DNA of 64,000 nt from Geitlerinema sp. BBD 1991-9. Lineage in GTDB: Bacteria; Cyanobacteriota; Cyanobacteriia; Cyanobacteriales; Geitlerinemataceae. Positions within the stretch are counted from its first letter, which is position 1. Each line of letters starts with the position of its first letter. The translations under genes were made by a program, and so were the position numbers. The notes beneath the pieces are model-generated. The model was not told the DNA's origin. It was given only the letters and a program-made list of their open reading frames with translations, and did not search any database. The DNA lies in contig LWRO01000006.1 of NCBI GenBank assembly GCA_001657325.1, positions 1 through 64,000 of the forward strand. The letters are read 5' to 3'. Below, in pieces: positions 27,347 to 36,322 of this stretch.

Positions 27347-27930
27347 CCTCCTCCCCGCCCCCTCCCGAGACGGAGTCCCTCACCCGCACCCAAATTTTGG
27401 TGGCGATGGGAATTACTGCCGTCGTTTTGCTTGGAATTGCCAAACTTTGGCTCAAATTTGGGTCGGCGAGCTTGTTGCCCGTATACTGGAACCTAAACGC
27501 CATCGTTTGGGGGGTCGGACTCAGTTGGGCGATCGTTCTAGCCAGCGCTCTGCTGTACCGCTTTTGGCCGGCCTACCGCCAAAGTGCCAGCTTTTACTTG
27601 GAACTCGTCATCAAGCCCCTCGCTTGGCCCGATCTCGTGTGGTTGGGACTGTTGCCGGGCATGAGCGAAGAACTGTTATTTCGCGGGGTAATGCTGCCAG
27701 CGCTGGGTTTGAACCTACTCGGTCTCGTCCTATCGAGCATCTGCTTTGGCATCTTACATTTGAGTAGCGCCAAGCAGTGGCCGTATACGATTTGGGCTAC
27801 TGTAGTGGGAGGCTTGCTAGGGGCCAGCGCGATCGTGACGGGAAACCTACTCGTTCCGATCGTCGTTCACGTCACGACAAATTGGATGTCAGCTTGTCTG
27901 TGGAAGTTACGCCAATCCCGTGCAGTGTGA
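27319..27930 (+). CDS. CPBP family intramembrane glutamic protease
   Basis: A 203-residue membrane protein of the CPBP/Abi family, related to Rce1-type CAAX proteases. The catalytic signature SEELLFRGVMLPALG and the later HLSSAKQWPY and NLLVPIVVHVTTNW are present. They supply the Glu-Glu, Arg and two His/Asn positions used by these enzymes. Four or five hydrophobic helices are visible. The start is GTG at 27319, inside the end of the DUF3326 gene, so translational coupling is probable. The substrate is unknown. Confidence 0.88.
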   Translation: MPSTVLLSVTSSPPPPETESLTRTQILVAMGITAVVLLGIAKLWLKFGSASLLPVYWNLNAIVWGVGLSWAIVLASALLYRFWPAYRQSASFYLELVIKPLAWPDLVWLGLLPGMSEELLFRGVMLPALGLNLLGLVLSSICFGILHLSSAKQWPYTIWATVVGGLLGASAIVTGNLLVPIVVHVTTNWMSACLWKLRQSRAV

Positions 27931-27953
27931 GGACGGCAATTCGATCTAAAGCT

Positions 27954-27988
27954 CGTCAATCGTCAATCGTCAATCGTCAATCGTCAAT
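27954..27988. repeat. Heptamer tandem repeat (CGTCAAT x5)
   Basis: Five exact tandem copies of CGTCAAT fill the gap just before the inositol phosphatase start. This is the short tandemly repeated repetitive (STRR) type known in cyanobacteria. Confidence 0.9.
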
Positions 27989-27991
27989 CCG

Positions 27992-28849
27992 ATGAGTGGT
28001 GCTAACTTCGATCGACTCCACGTTTTTCTCGACATTGCAACCGAAGCCGCTCTTGAAGGGGGAGCGGTTCTAAAATCCTACTGGGGCAAACTCGATGAAA
28101 TTGAAGAAAAAGGCCGGCCCGGCGATCTGGTCACCGCTGCTGATAAAGCTTCTGAAGCCAAGGTTTTGGAAGTTTTACAGCGTCACGTCCCCGATCACGG
28201 CATTTTAGCTGAAGAGTCCGGAAATCTTGGAAATTCTGCGAGTCCTTATCTCTGGGCGATCGATCCCCTCGATGGGACGACGAACTACACCCACCAATAT
28301 CCCGTGTTCGCCGTGTCGATAGGATTGCTCGTTGACGGATTCCCCCAAGTGGGTGTGGTATACAATCCTATCCGCAACGAACTGTTTCGTGCCGCAAAAG
28401 GATTGGGGGCAACCCGCAACCGCGTTCCGATTCGAGTTTCAACGATCGATTCCCTCGATCGAAGCTTATTAGTAACAGGTTTTGCTTACGATCGCCACGA
28501 CACCGAGGATAATAACTATGCCGAATTCTGTTACTTGACCCATTTGACTCAAGGCGTTCGACGAGGTGGTTCGGCCTCCCTCGATTTAGCTGACGTGGCT
28601 TGCGGCCGCATTGACGGCTATTGGGAACGAGGCCTGTCTCCCTGGGACATCGCTGCCGGAATTGTTCTGGTCGAAGAAGCTGGAGGACTCGTCACGGCTT
28701 ACAATCGATCTCCGCTCGACCTGGACTCGGGGCGTTTGCTTGCCACGAACGGTCAATTACACGACGAACTCAGCGATCGATTGTGCGAGGTTAGTCCCCT
28801 AGACCGTTTGCCGGGAATCGGACACTTAAGGCATCGATCTCCCGTCTAA
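27992..28849 (+). CDS. Inositol monophosphatase family protein
   Basis: A 285-residue Mg-dependent phosphatase of the inositol monophosphatase/SuhB family. The signature motifs are complete: GDLVTAADKASE, AEESGN (metal-binding Glu), WAIDPLDGTTNYTHQYP (Asp, Asp and the GT loop) and WERGLSPWDIAAGIVLVEEA. The substrate may be inositol phosphate, or histidinol phosphate as in some family members; the hisZ gene two positions downstream keeps the latter open but does not prove it. The start is ATG at 27992, right after the heptamer repeats, with no strong ribosome site visible. Confidence 0.92.
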   Translation: MSGANFDRLHVFLDIATEAALEGGAVLKSYWGKLDEIEEKGRPGDLVTAADKASEAKVLEVLQRHVPDHGILAEESGNLGNSASPYLWAIDPLDGTTNYTHQYPVFAVSIGLLVDGFPQVGVVYNPIRNELFRAAKGLGATRNRVPIRVSTIDSLDRSLLVTGFAYDRHDTEDNNYAEFCYLTHLTQGVRRGGSASLDLADVACGRIDGYWERGLSPWDIAAGIVLVEEAGGLVTAYNRSPLDLDSGRLLATNGQLHDELSDRLCEVSPLDRLPGIGHLRHRSPV

Positions 28850-28922
28850 TAGCGAACGCAGTACAGTAGAAACAATAAAGGACTATAAATATTAGTAATC
28901 CCAGGGAGGTGGTGACGACACG

Positions 28923-29852
28923 ATGTCGTTATCTTTCGAGATCGAACGAGGACTGTTTCAGCTAGACTTTACCGACTATCACGCAATTTTGGGCATTTCC
29001 CTCGAGGCGGATACGAGCACGATTCGCAAGCGCTATATCAAAATCGCTCGTCGCTTGCATCCCGATGTCTGTCGCCTCGATAACCGCGACCTCGCCCAAG
29101 CTGTGCTGTCGAAGTTAGTGAACCCAGCCTATGCGAAATTGTCCAGCGAACGGGAGTACGCTGACTACGAGGTGTTGTTGCGGATGATGGGCAACCGTCT
29201 CATGCAAGAACACCCAGAAGTCCAGCTGCAAAGCGATCGAGCGAAAACGCTGCTGCAAGCCGAGCGATTTGAACCGGAGTATCGAGCAGCCGTTGAAGAA
29301 TTCGCGGTCCATCAGTACGACGACTTGCAGAGAACCCTCGACGCGATCGGCGACCTGAGCGAACTCAACTACGTCTACCTGTTCCGCCGCGAACAGAAAA
29401 ACAAAGGTTGGCCTCAAACGTCTAAAGATCGCCGTCCCACGGTTCCAGCACCGCCGAGACCTTCGACCGATTCCTTTGTCGAACAATACTTCCAACGGGC
29501 GCAATCGCTTCTCGAACAGAACAGCTTCGCCCAAGCCCGTAAGGAGTTGCAAGACGCACTCAAGCTCGATCCGAACAACAGTCGGTGTCACGGATTGATG
29601 GCACTCGTTTATATCAAACAAAACGAGGTCAAACCCGCTAGCATCAACTTGACGTTAGCAAACTCCCACGCCACCAAGGCATTGAAGCTCGACCCCAAAG
29701 AGCCGATCGCTCTCGACGCCCGGAAAACCCTCAATCGCCTCGCGGCCAGAGCAGGAGGAACGGCCGCAAAACCCAAAACGAAACCGCCGAAAAAAACCGA
29801 TAAGGGAGGAGGGGGTTTGTTCGGTGGCCTCTTCGGTGGTAAGAAGAAATAA
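28923..29852 (+). CDS. J-domain protein with TPR repeats
   Basis: A 309-residue co-chaperone-like protein. The J domain (residues about 15-85) contains FTDYHAILGISLEAD and the essential HPD triad in RRLHPDVCRL, so it should stimulate an Hsp70. A linker rich in Pro follows. Tetratricopeptide units occupy about 185-275 (YFQRAQSLLEQNSFAQARKE...). The tail is Lys- and Gly-rich with GGGLFGGLFGGKKK. There is no membrane segment. The ATG at 28923 follows GGGAGG at a longish spacing. Similar DnaJ-TPR proteins are common in cyanobacteria without a known client. Confidence 0.88.
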   Translation: MSLSFEIERGLFQLDFTDYHAILGISLEADTSTIRKRYIKIARRLHPDVCRLDNRDLAQAVLSKLVNPAYAKLSSEREYADYEVLLRMMGNRLMQEHPEVQLQSDRAKTLLQAERFEPEYRAAVEEFAVHQYDDLQRTLDAIGDLSELNYVYLFRREQKNKGWPQTSKDRRPTVPAPPRPSTDSFVEQYFQRAQSLLEQNSFAQARKELQDALKLDPNNSRCHGLMALVYIKQNEVKPASINLTLANSHATKALKLDPKEPIALDARKTLNRLAARAGGTAAKPKTKPPKKTDKGGGGLFGGLFGGKKK

Positions 29853-29935
29853 CCCAACCTTAACTTGCGTTCCCGGCTATCCAACCCCGACAATAACTCT
29901 CGTCCGATTTCGCAACGCCAACAGTTCACCAACCC

Positions 29936-31174
29936 ATGACGGTACACCAACCTCCCGCCGGCGCGCGGGATTTACTGCCCCTCGACGTGGCCCAAAAACA
30001 ATGGATCGAAGGGCGCTTACAGGATGCGTTCCAACGCTGGGGCTACCATCGCATTATTACGTCGACCCTCGAACGGCTCGATACCTTAATGGCTGGGGGC
30101 GCGATCGATCGATCGACCGTGATTCAATTTCAAGACCCCGACGACGAAATGTTGGGATTGCGGCCGGAGTTAACAGCATCGATCGCGCGGGCCGCTGTTA
30201 CGCGGATGTCAGAATTGACCCTTCCCCAGCGGCTGTACTATAACGCCAACGTCTTCCGCCGTAACGGGGAAAGTCACCACGGCCGACAGCAGGAGTTTTA
30301 CCAAGCGGGTGTGGAACTGCTCGGTGCGCGAGGGGTGATGGCTGATGCGGAAGTGTTGCTACTACTGGCGGACAGCTTGCAAGGCCTGGGATTACAACGT
30401 TGGACGTTGGTATTGGGCGAAGCGGAACTGACACGTGCCTTGCTCGATCCCTTTCCCGAGTCAATTCGCGATCGCGTCCGTCATGCGATTGCTCGTCTCG
30501 ATCGCGTGGCCTTAGAAACCATGGCGTTATCGCCTCAATTGCGAGATCGCGCCCTGGGTTTGTTTGAGTTGCGTGGCCGTCCGAAAGACGTGTTACAGAA
30601 ACTGGCAAGCTTCGATCTCGACGACGATCGGCGGCGCGTCCTCGATAATCTAAAATCCCTCGTCGCCCTGGTCGAAACGATCGATCGAGATCTCCTCGAT
30701 CGGATCGTCCTCGATTTGAGTATCATCGAAACCTTTAATTACTACACGGGTATCGTGTTTGAAGTCGTCTGCGAGTGCGAATCGGGAACGCGGCTGCTCG
30801 GGAAAGGCGGACGTTACGATCGATTGTTAGAACTGTACGATCCCCAAAAACAGCCCTGTCCCGGTATTGGATTTTCCTTAAACCTCGAAGATTTGCAACA
30901 AACGCTCCTGGCGAGCGATCGATTGCCAAAAGACATACCAGCGATCGATTGGTTGGTCGTTCCGACAAATACCCGTTCTCAAATGGCAGCCTTTACTTAC
31001 GCCCAACAGTTACGTCGGGAAACGGCATCGGTGCGGGTGGAATTGGAACTCGGCGATGCTGAAGATCGAAATGCCGTTCTCGAACGCGCTCGTCATCGCT
31101 GTGTCGCGCGTGTAGTGTGGGTGGCAGAAGATGGAACGCCGCAAATCGAAGCCCTAGACGACGCTAAAATGTAA
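29936..31174 (+). CDS. hisZ: ATP phosphoribosyltransferase regulatory subunit
   Basis: A 412-residue class II histidyl-tRNA synthetase paralogue, HisZ. It pairs with the short form of HisG to give active ATP phosphoribosyltransferase, the first step of histidine synthesis. Evidence: PAGARDLLPLDVAQKQWIEG at the N terminus, FQDPDDEMLGLRPELTASIA (motif 2 region) and YYTGIVFEVVCECESGTRLL. GGRYDRLLELYDPQKQPCPG and a length near 400 also fit. The C-terminal anticodon-binding-like portion is short and diverged, which separates it from true HisS. It stands apart from any other his gene in this window. Confidence 0.92.
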   Translation: MTVHQPPAGARDLLPLDVAQKQWIEGRLQDAFQRWGYHRIITSTLERLDTLMAGGAIDRSTVIQFQDPDDEMLGLRPELTASIARAAVTRMSELTLPQRLYYNANVFRRNGESHHGRQQEFYQAGVELLGARGVMADAEVLLLLADSLQGLGLQRWTLVLGEAELTRALLDPFPESIRDRVRHAIARLDRVALETMALSPQLRDRALGLFELRGRPKDVLQKLASFDLDDDRRRVLDNLKSLVALVETIDRDLLDRIVLDLSIIETFNYYTGIVFEVVCECESGTRLLGKGGRYDRLLELYDPQKQPCPGIGFSLNLEDLQQTLLASDRLPKDIPAIDWLVVPTNTRSQMAAFTYAQQLRRETASVRVELELGDAEDRNAVLERARHRCVARVVWVAEDGTPQIEALDDAKM

Positions 31175-31205
31175 AGAACGTTAAAGAAAGTTAACGTTTA
31201 GACCT

Positions 31206-31236
31206 GCGATTCTCCTTCGGAGACGCCTCTCGAACG
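31206..31236. repeat. Dispersed palindromic repeat, variant copy
   Basis: GCGATTCTCCTTCGGAGACG followed by CCTCTCGAACG. It is a variant of the repeat found at 32393-32422, 41975-42004 and 44697-44726. It lies in the leader of the ferredoxin gene. Confidence 0.65.
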
Positions 31237-31253
31237 ACGTTTAGGGAAAGCTC

Positions 31254-31478
31254 ATGCCACATACCATCGTGACCAACACCTGCGAAGGCATCGCCGACTG
31301 CGTTGAAGCTTGTCCGGTTGCCTGTATTCACGACGGCCCCGGTAAAAACGCCAAAGGGACGGATTGGTACTGGATCGATTTCGCCACCTGCATTGATTGC
31401 GGCATTTGTCTGCAAGTCTGTCCGGTGGAAGGGGCGATCGTCGCAGAAGAACGTCCCGATCTTCAGAAAACCCCTTAG
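31254..31478 (+). CDS. Bacterial-type ferredoxin (two Fe-S clusters)
   Basis: A 74-residue dicluster ferredoxin. The second motif CIDCGICLQVCP is a canonical 4Fe-4S set (C-x2-C-x2-C-x3-CP). The first, CEGIADCVEACP, lacks one cysteine of the classical pattern (C-x5-C-x3-CP), as in 7Fe ferredoxins, where that cluster may be 3Fe-4S with help from a later cysteine. The insertion between the motifs (DGPGKNAKGTDWYWIDF) is longer than in clostridial ferredoxins and is usual for this cyanobacterial type. It starts with ATG preceded by AGGGAAAGC. A miniature element lies right after its stop codon. Confidence 0.93.
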   Translation: MPHTIVTNTCEGIADCVEACPVACIHDGPGKNAKGTDWYWIDFATCIDCGICLQVCPVEGAIVAEERPDLQKTP

Positions 31479-31485
31479 CTTCTCA

Positions 31486-31632
31486 GGTGCATCTCAGTTT
31501 TGTCAAATGTCCACCGACCCCTTTTTTCTGAGGAGGACACCCCTATCCTTTCGAGATCGGGATTTGGAGTGAGATTCATCTCCTGAAAATTCCAGCCACT
31601 CCATCTCTCGAGTAGCAAAGCTGAGATGCACC
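31486..31632. mobile_element. Miniature inverted-repeat element, family 2, copy B
   Basis: GGTGCATCTCAG (31486-31497) and CTGAGATGCACC (31621-31632) are perfect 12-base inverted repeats enclosing about 120 bases without coding potential. The ends match those of the element at 12297-12399; the interiors differ. Confidence 0.7.
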
Positions 31633-31767
31633 CGCTATTGAAGACAACGATCGATCGGTTGCTTTAGAGATTTCTGAAGCTGCTCGATTTAACCAACACC
31701 TTAATCCACCTGGGGTTATTGTAATCGACCTAAAAATATCTTCCTCGTGAGTATCTCAGCCTCAACT

Positions 31768-32046
31768 TCAAGAATTTCTAGGTGCAAAACGATCTGGGAT
31801 TTGTTTGAGTTGCGCCTCTAACGACCATCCTTCTGGCTTTTGAGTTCGATCGAACCAATTCGCACCTTGAGATAGCCAACTTTGACGATATTGATAGATG
31901 GTTTGTAGAGTTACGTCATTATAACCAAATTCAGCACCGCAACAATCGCAAATTTCAAACGATGGTGTTCTTCCATCAATCCCCCAAGGAGGATTGAGCT
32001 GTAGTAAGCCACAAATTCGACAAATTTTATCGTCTTTTATGGGCAT
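31768..32046 (-). CDS. Small cysteine-rich (zinc-ribbon-like) hypothetical protein
   Basis: A 92-residue protein with CRICG near the N terminus and ICDCCGAEFGY about 25 residues later, a likely zinc-ribbon pair. YRQSWLSQGANWFDRTQKPE and a charged tail follow. The same layout (PCCG-x2-FGY-D ... YR-x2-W-x2-GA-x-W) is seen in many small bacterial proteins of unknown function. The start ATG at 32046 has AGG at about seven bases. It sits between two miniature elements, in a locally AT-rich gap. Confidence 0.7.
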   Translation of the reverse strand: MPIKDDKICRICGLLQLNPPWGIDGRTPSFEICDCCGAEFGYNDVTLQTIYQYRQSWLSQGANWFDRTQKPEGWSLEAQLKQIPDRFAPRNS

Positions 32047-32281
32047 TGAATACCTGTTCGATAGAATTAGTTGATTTGAATTCTCAATGACTCAATATAT
32101 TCTATCGATGTATCAGAAATTATCGTAAATCTTTTATTTTCAATTAAAATCATATCTAACATATTCTCAATCTAGTTAAAATCTCATGCTTTTCTATTTG
32201 TGCTTGACATAAATACTCGGATTTATCCCTAAAAAACAGAATTGTAAATATTTATTATAATGACAACAGAAAAACCAAATA
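32047..32281. other. AT-rich intergenic region
   Basis: About 235 AT-rich bases upstream of the small cysteine-rich gene; it probably contains its promoter, but no definite site was recognised. The miniature element at 32282 follows. Confidence 0.45.
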
Positions 32282-32436
32282 GGGTCTGCTGGAATTGCAA
32301 TGTAATTTGATTGCCTATGATACCAAGACCCTTGTCGGGGCGAACGGCCGTTCGCCCCGACGCCAACGGTTTCGGAATTTCATAAACTCTGCGCGATTCT
32401 CGTTCCGAGACGCTTCGCGAACACTCCAACAGACCC
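32282..32436. mobile_element. Miniature inverted-repeat element, family 1, copy B
   Basis: A 155-base element with ends GGGTCTGCTGG and CCAACAGACCC and the same central palindrome TCGGGGCGAACGG/CCGTTCGCCCCGA as copy A at 11931-12066. It differs mainly by carrying the 30-base dispersed palindromic repeat (32393-32422) in its right half, where copy A has a shorter unrelated stretch. Confidence 0.82.
32393..32422. repeat. Dispersed palindromic repeat inside a miniature element
   Basis: GCGATTCTCGTTCCGAGACG then CTTCGCGAAC. It matches 44697-44726 almost exactly and 41975-42004 closely. Confidence 0.75.
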
Positions 32437-32497
32437 ACAAAATAGCTCCGATGTGATTTTCGGAAAAAAAACAACGACACACCACAATCTCACCCTC

Positions 32498-34027
32498 ATG
32501 CAAACGGACATTGTCATTATCGGAAGCGGAATTGGCGGACTCAGCTGCGGCGCGCTGCTGGCACGATATGGCTTCAACGTCATCGTCTGCGAAAGTCACG
32601 CAATCCCCGGTGGTGCGGCCCATAGCTTTACCCGCGATGGCTTCAAATTCGACTCCGGGCCCTCCCTGTTCTCCGGCTTGTCTTATCGTCCGTCCACCAA
32701 TCCCCTGCGCCACGTCCTCGATGCTATCGGCGAAACAGTTCCCTGTGCGAATTACGATGCTTGGGGATGTCGCCTCCCCGAAGGAAACTTCAAAACCTCG
32801 ATCGGTTCTGACCAATTTTGCGAGGTTCTCCTCAAGCTGCGGGGACAGCGCGCCGTTGAGGAATGGCGCAATTTGCAAGCTGTTATGGAACCCCTCGCGA
32901 ACATCGCGACGGGAATGCCACCTGCGGCGATGCGTTTAGATTTCGGTGCAATTTTTACGATCGGGCCGTTTCTCCCCACGTTTGCCACTTACGCCTTCGA
33001 TGCGTTGAAACTCACCAAACCTTTTAGTTTCATCTTGGATGAAGTGGTGACAGACGAGTTTATCTATCGTTGGATGGATATGCTGTGTTTCCTCCTAGCA
33101 GGCGTACCCGCTAAAAGCATTAGCGCGGCTGAAATGGCGTTTATGTTTGCTGAGTGGTATCGTCCTGGAGTTGTTTTGGACTATCCGATCGGTGGTAGCG
33201 GCGCGGTTATCGATGCCTTGGTGCGTGGGTTGGAAAAGCACGGGGGACGGTTGATGCTGAACGCTCGCGTCGAGGAAATCTTGCTGCAACAGAATCGCGC
33301 TGTGGGAGTTCGGTTGCGCGGCGGACAGGAAATTCAGGCTAACGAGGCGGTTGTCTCGAACGCTTCGATCTGGGATACCTTGAAACTGTTTCCCGATCGA
33401 TCTCTTCCCGATACCTTTCGCCGAGAGCGTCTCGCAATGCCTCAGTGTGACAGCTTCATGCACCTACACGCGGGCCTCGACGCAACGAGACTTCCCGAAG
33501 ATTTGGAATGTCATTATATTGTCGTCAACGATTGGGAAATTACGAAGCCGCAAAATATCGTGTTGGTGTCGATTCCCTCCGTCCTCGATCCCAGCCTCGC
33601 GCCGCCGGGAAAACACGTCGTTCACGCTTATACGCCGGGAACAGAACCTTACGATCTGTGGCAGAACCTCGATCGACGCAGTGAGGCTTACCAAAAACAG
33701 AAGCAAGAACGAAGCGAGGTGTTGTGGAAGGCGATCGAACGAATCGTTCCCGACGCACGAGATCGAGTCGATCTTTCTCTTGTGGGAACGCCCCTCACCC
33801 ACGCGCGGTTTTTGCGCCGACATCGCGGGACATACGGGCCAGCTATTTCTGCCGAACAGGGGTTGTTTCCCAGCGGAAAGACACCGATATCCGGGTTTTG
33901 GTGTTGTGGCGATTCCACCTTTCCAGGGATTGGCGTACCGGCGGTTGCAGCAAGCGGACATATTGTTGCGAACTCGATCGCGCCGTTGGATAAACATCAA
34001 GCGATATTGCGCGAGATCGGATATTGA
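32498..34027 (+). CDS. Carotenoid isomerase/phytoene desaturase-like FAD oxidoreductase
   Basis: A 509-residue flavoprotein of the CrtI/CrtH group (COG1233). The dinucleotide-binding motif DIVIIGSGIGGLSCGALLAR and IPGGAAHSFTRDGFKFDSG are at the N terminus. The family's C-terminal FAD motif appears as GFWCCGDSTFPGIGVPAVAA. The overall pattern resembles carotenoid isomerase CrtH and related plant FAD oxidoreductases more than CrtI desaturases. The substrate, a carotenoid or other polyene, is inferred only from the family. A longer frame from GTG at 32453 exists, but homology begins at the ATG at 32498. The family 1 miniature element ends 61 bases upstream and may replace the original promoter. 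Confidence 0.82.
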   Translation: MQTDIVIIGSGIGGLSCGALLARYGFNVIVCESHAIPGGAAHSFTRDGFKFDSGPSLFSGLSYRPSTNPLRHVLDAIGETVPCANYDAWGCRLPEGNFKTSIGSDQFCEVLLKLRGQRAVEEWRNLQAVMEPLANIATGMPPAAMRLDFGAIFTIGPFLPTFATYAFDALKLTKPFSFILDEVVTDEFIYRWMDMLCFLLAGVPAKSISAAEMAFMFAEWYRPGVVLDYPIGGSGAVIDALVRGLEKHGGRLMLNARVEEILLQQNRAVGVRLRGGQEIQANEAVVSNASIWDTLKLFPDRSLPDTFRRERLAMPQCDSFMHLHAGLDATRLPEDLECHYIVVNDWEITKPQNIVLVSIPSVLDPSLAPPGKHVVHAYTPGTEPYDLWQNLDRRSEAYQKQKQERSEVLWKAIERIVPDARDRVDLSLVGTPLTHARFLRRHRGTYGPAISAEQGLFPSGKTPISGFWCCGDSTFPGIGVPAVAASGHIVANSIAPLDKHQAILREIGY

Positions 34028-34124
34028 ACGATCGAGGCGAGTACGGATTTCGCATCGAGATCGCCCTCCTCCATACGAAATCCTTTCATTTCACGCTAGC
34101 GATAACGCTGAGAACCAGCCTTGT

Positions 34125-34526
34125 TTATTCTTCAACGTCTCCTTCGACTTGCGATTGGTATTCTTGAGCGTTGAGTGTTTCTTCTAACTCGTCGTCGGGG
34201 TTGTCGAGGCGAACTTTCAACATCCACCCTTCCCCGTAAGGATCGTCAACGAGTCCTTCCGGGGCATCGATCGCATCTTCGTTACGATCGATGACGGTTC
34301 CCGAAATCGGGGCGTACAACTCCTCAACCGCTTTCACCGATTCGATCGATCCGAAGGTTTCCCCTTTCGAGACAGTGTCGCCGACTTCGGGCAATTCCAA
34401 AAATACGATATCGCCTAATTCCTCAAGAGCAAAGGCGCTAATGCCGATCGTGGCGATCTCTCCATCGAGTCGGACGTACTCGTGTGAGTCCAGATATCTC
34501 AAATCCTCGGGATATTCAAGTGCCAT
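34125..34526 (-). CDS. gcvH: Glycine cleavage system H protein
   Basis: A 133-residue lipoyl carrier that shuttles the aminomethyl group between the P, T and L proteins of glycine decarboxylase; in cyanobacteria this serves photorespiratory glycine breakdown. The lipoylation site is the lysine in [14 protein letters not shown], and [16 protein letters not shown] and NPYGEGWML-like [14 protein letters not shown] are conserved. An acidic tail of about ten residues ([10 protein letters not shown]) is extra. The start is ATG at 34526. No other gcv gene is present in the window. Confidence 0.96.
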   Translation of the reverse strand: MALEYPEDLRYLDSHEYVRLDGEIATIGISAFALEELGDIVFLELPEVGDTVSKGETFGSIESVKAVEELYAPISGTVIDRNEDAIDAPEGLVDDPYGEGWMLKVRLDNPDDELEETLNAQEYQSQVEGDVEE

Positions 34527-34599
34527 ACGACTGTTTCGCAGTTCTTTCGGTAAAAATCATACTGGAATTTTCTCGATGGCGATATCCCCTATCTCAGAG

Positions 34600-36183
34600 T
34601 TAAGAGACAAGTTCGGGTTGAGACTGACCTTCGCGTTCTCGCTGAGACAAATATACGTCTAGTTGCGCTTCGATCTGGTCTTTGACGATCTGGCGGTACT
34701 CTAAAAAGTGTTCCGCTTGGGCGCACACCGACAAATAACTGCTGATTCCCCCTCGATTGTAACGGTACATCAGCCACAGGTTGCGCCAGAACTGAACGCG
34801 GGTCTTCCGCCAGATTCCCTGTCGCCAAACGATCGTCAGAAGCGCCCGAACGACCACCCAGGAGGCGTTTTTCTGGGTCGATTTTCCCTTGTGGGGATAA
34901 GTCGCTTCGCCGAGGAGTCGGAAATGACGATAGGTTCGATCGAGAAATGCAGCGGGATCGTACAGTCGCCAAAACGCATCGATATATTCGCGGGCGATAT
35001 CTTCTAGCGGACGGGTGGGAACGAAGTTCATCAACGTCGTCTGGTTGATGTTGGCGTTTTTCTCCCGCAGTCGTCCCTCTTTTTCCAAACGATGCCATAG
35101 GGCGGTATCGGGAAGTGCTTGTAACATACTGAACAACGCCGTGGGAATGGCAGTTTTTTCGACGAATTCGACAATTCGATCGCCCGCCTCCGGTTTTTCG
35201 CCGTCGAAGCCGATGATAAATCCCGCCATAACGCGCAATCCCGATTTTGCAATTTGCACGACCGCATGGCTGAGGGGATCGCGGGTGTTTTGATATTTTT
35301 TCGTGGTCGTCAGGCTGTCTGCATCGGGGGTTTCGATGCCCAAAAACACCGATCCGAAATTACACGCCACCATCATATCCATCAATTCTCGGTCTTGTGC
35401 CAAATCGACTGAGGCTTCCGTCGCGAAGGAAAACGGATAGTTGCGTTCTTCCATCCAGGGTTTTATCGCGTTCAGTAACCGCTTGACATTGCGCTTGTTA
35501 CCAATGAAGTTGTCGTCTACGAGGAAAATACTCCGCCGCCATCCCAGTTCGTACAGTCGATCGAGTTCTGCAATAAACTGTTCGGGGCTTTTCGTGCGCG
35601 GTTTTCGTCCGTAGAGAACGATAATGTCGCAAAACTCGCATTGAAACGGACAGCCTCGGGAAAATTGTACCGACATTTCTGCATACGCCTCGAAGTCGAG
35701 GAGATCGAAGCGAGGAATGGGAGTGCAGGTTACGTCGGGTTTTTCGCCGTTCGATCGAAACACGCCCCGTTTTTCGCCGCGATCGAGGGCTTCGACGAAT
35801 ATCGGAAGGGTAATTTCCCCTTCGTCGAGGATTAAATAATCGGTATCGACGGCTTGGAGTTCTTCGGGTAGCGCGGTGGGATAGGGGCCGCCCACAGCAA
35901 CCGCTTTTCCGCGCCGCTTGGCTTCGCAAATCTGCGCCAGCATATCGTCTTTCTGCACGATCATCGCTGACAGTAAGACTAAATCCGCCCAGTTCCACTC
36001 CACTTCAGTGACTTCGCGAATGTTTCGATCGACCAGTTTGAATTCCCAGTCTTGCGGTAAAATCGCCGCGACGGTGACGAGTCCCAGCGGGGGTAACATG
36101 GCTTTACGCCCAATGAGTTCTAGCGTTTTCTCAAACGACCAGAAGCTTTTGGGAAACTGGGGATATAGCAACAGAACGCGCAT
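34600..36183 (-). CDS. B12-binding domain radical SAM protein (DUF4070 type)
   Basis: A 527-residue enzyme with an N-terminal cobalamin-binding-like domain (MRVLLLYPQFPKSFWSFE to about 145) and a radical SAM barrel. The cluster motif is RGCPFQCEFCDI, with C-x3-C-x2-C ligands. SIFLVDDNFIGNKRN, FGSVFLGIETPD and VMAGFIIGFDGE follow, then a DUF4070-like C-terminal domain. The cobalamin motif DxHxxG is not obvious, so B12 may not bind. Related proteins methylate hopanoids or other lipids or modify bacteriochlorophyll; the substrate here is unknown. An upstream open frame to 36267 exists, but conservation starts at the ATG at 36183. Confidence 0.9.
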   Translation of the reverse strand: MRVLLLYPQFPKSFWSFEKTLELIGRKAMLPPLGLVTVAAILPQDWEFKLVDRNIREVTEVEWNWADLVLLSAMIVQKDDMLAQICEAKRRGKAVAVGGPYPTALPEELQAVDTDYLILDEGEITLPIFVEALDRGEKRGVFRSNGEKPDVTCTPIPRFDLLDFEAYAEMSVQFSRGCPFQCEFCDIIVLYGRKPRTKSPEQFIAELDRLYELGWRRSIFLVDDNFIGNKRNVKRLLNAIKPWMEERNYPFSFATEASVDLAQDRELMDMMVACNFGSVFLGIETPDADSLTTTKKYQNTRDPLSHAVVQIAKSGLRVMAGFIIGFDGEKPEAGDRIVEFVEKTAIPTALFSMLQALPDTALWHRLEKEGRLREKNANINQTTLMNFVPTRPLEDIAREYIDAFWRLYDPAAFLDRTYRHFRLLGEATYPHKGKSTQKNASWVVVRALLTIVWRQGIWRKTRVQFWRNLWLMYRYNRGGISSYLSVCAQAEHFLEYRQIVKDQIEAQLDVYLSQREREGQSQPELVS

Positions 36184-36322
36184 AGCCAAAATTTCGATCT
36201 CCCATAAGGTCACGATACGGTAGTGGGACACTCCGTCAAACTTCCTTGCACCATAACACTTCATCAAAAAGTATAGATTCGGCCGTACAGTGGATCGGTG
36301 AATCTCCGCAGTACACGAACCT

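Noticed and set aside
32315-32878. Long minus-strand open frame over the miniature element and oxidoreductase gene
   Set aside because: It is antisense to a clear flavoprotein and partly encoded by the repeat element; a similar antisense frame exists at the other element copy.
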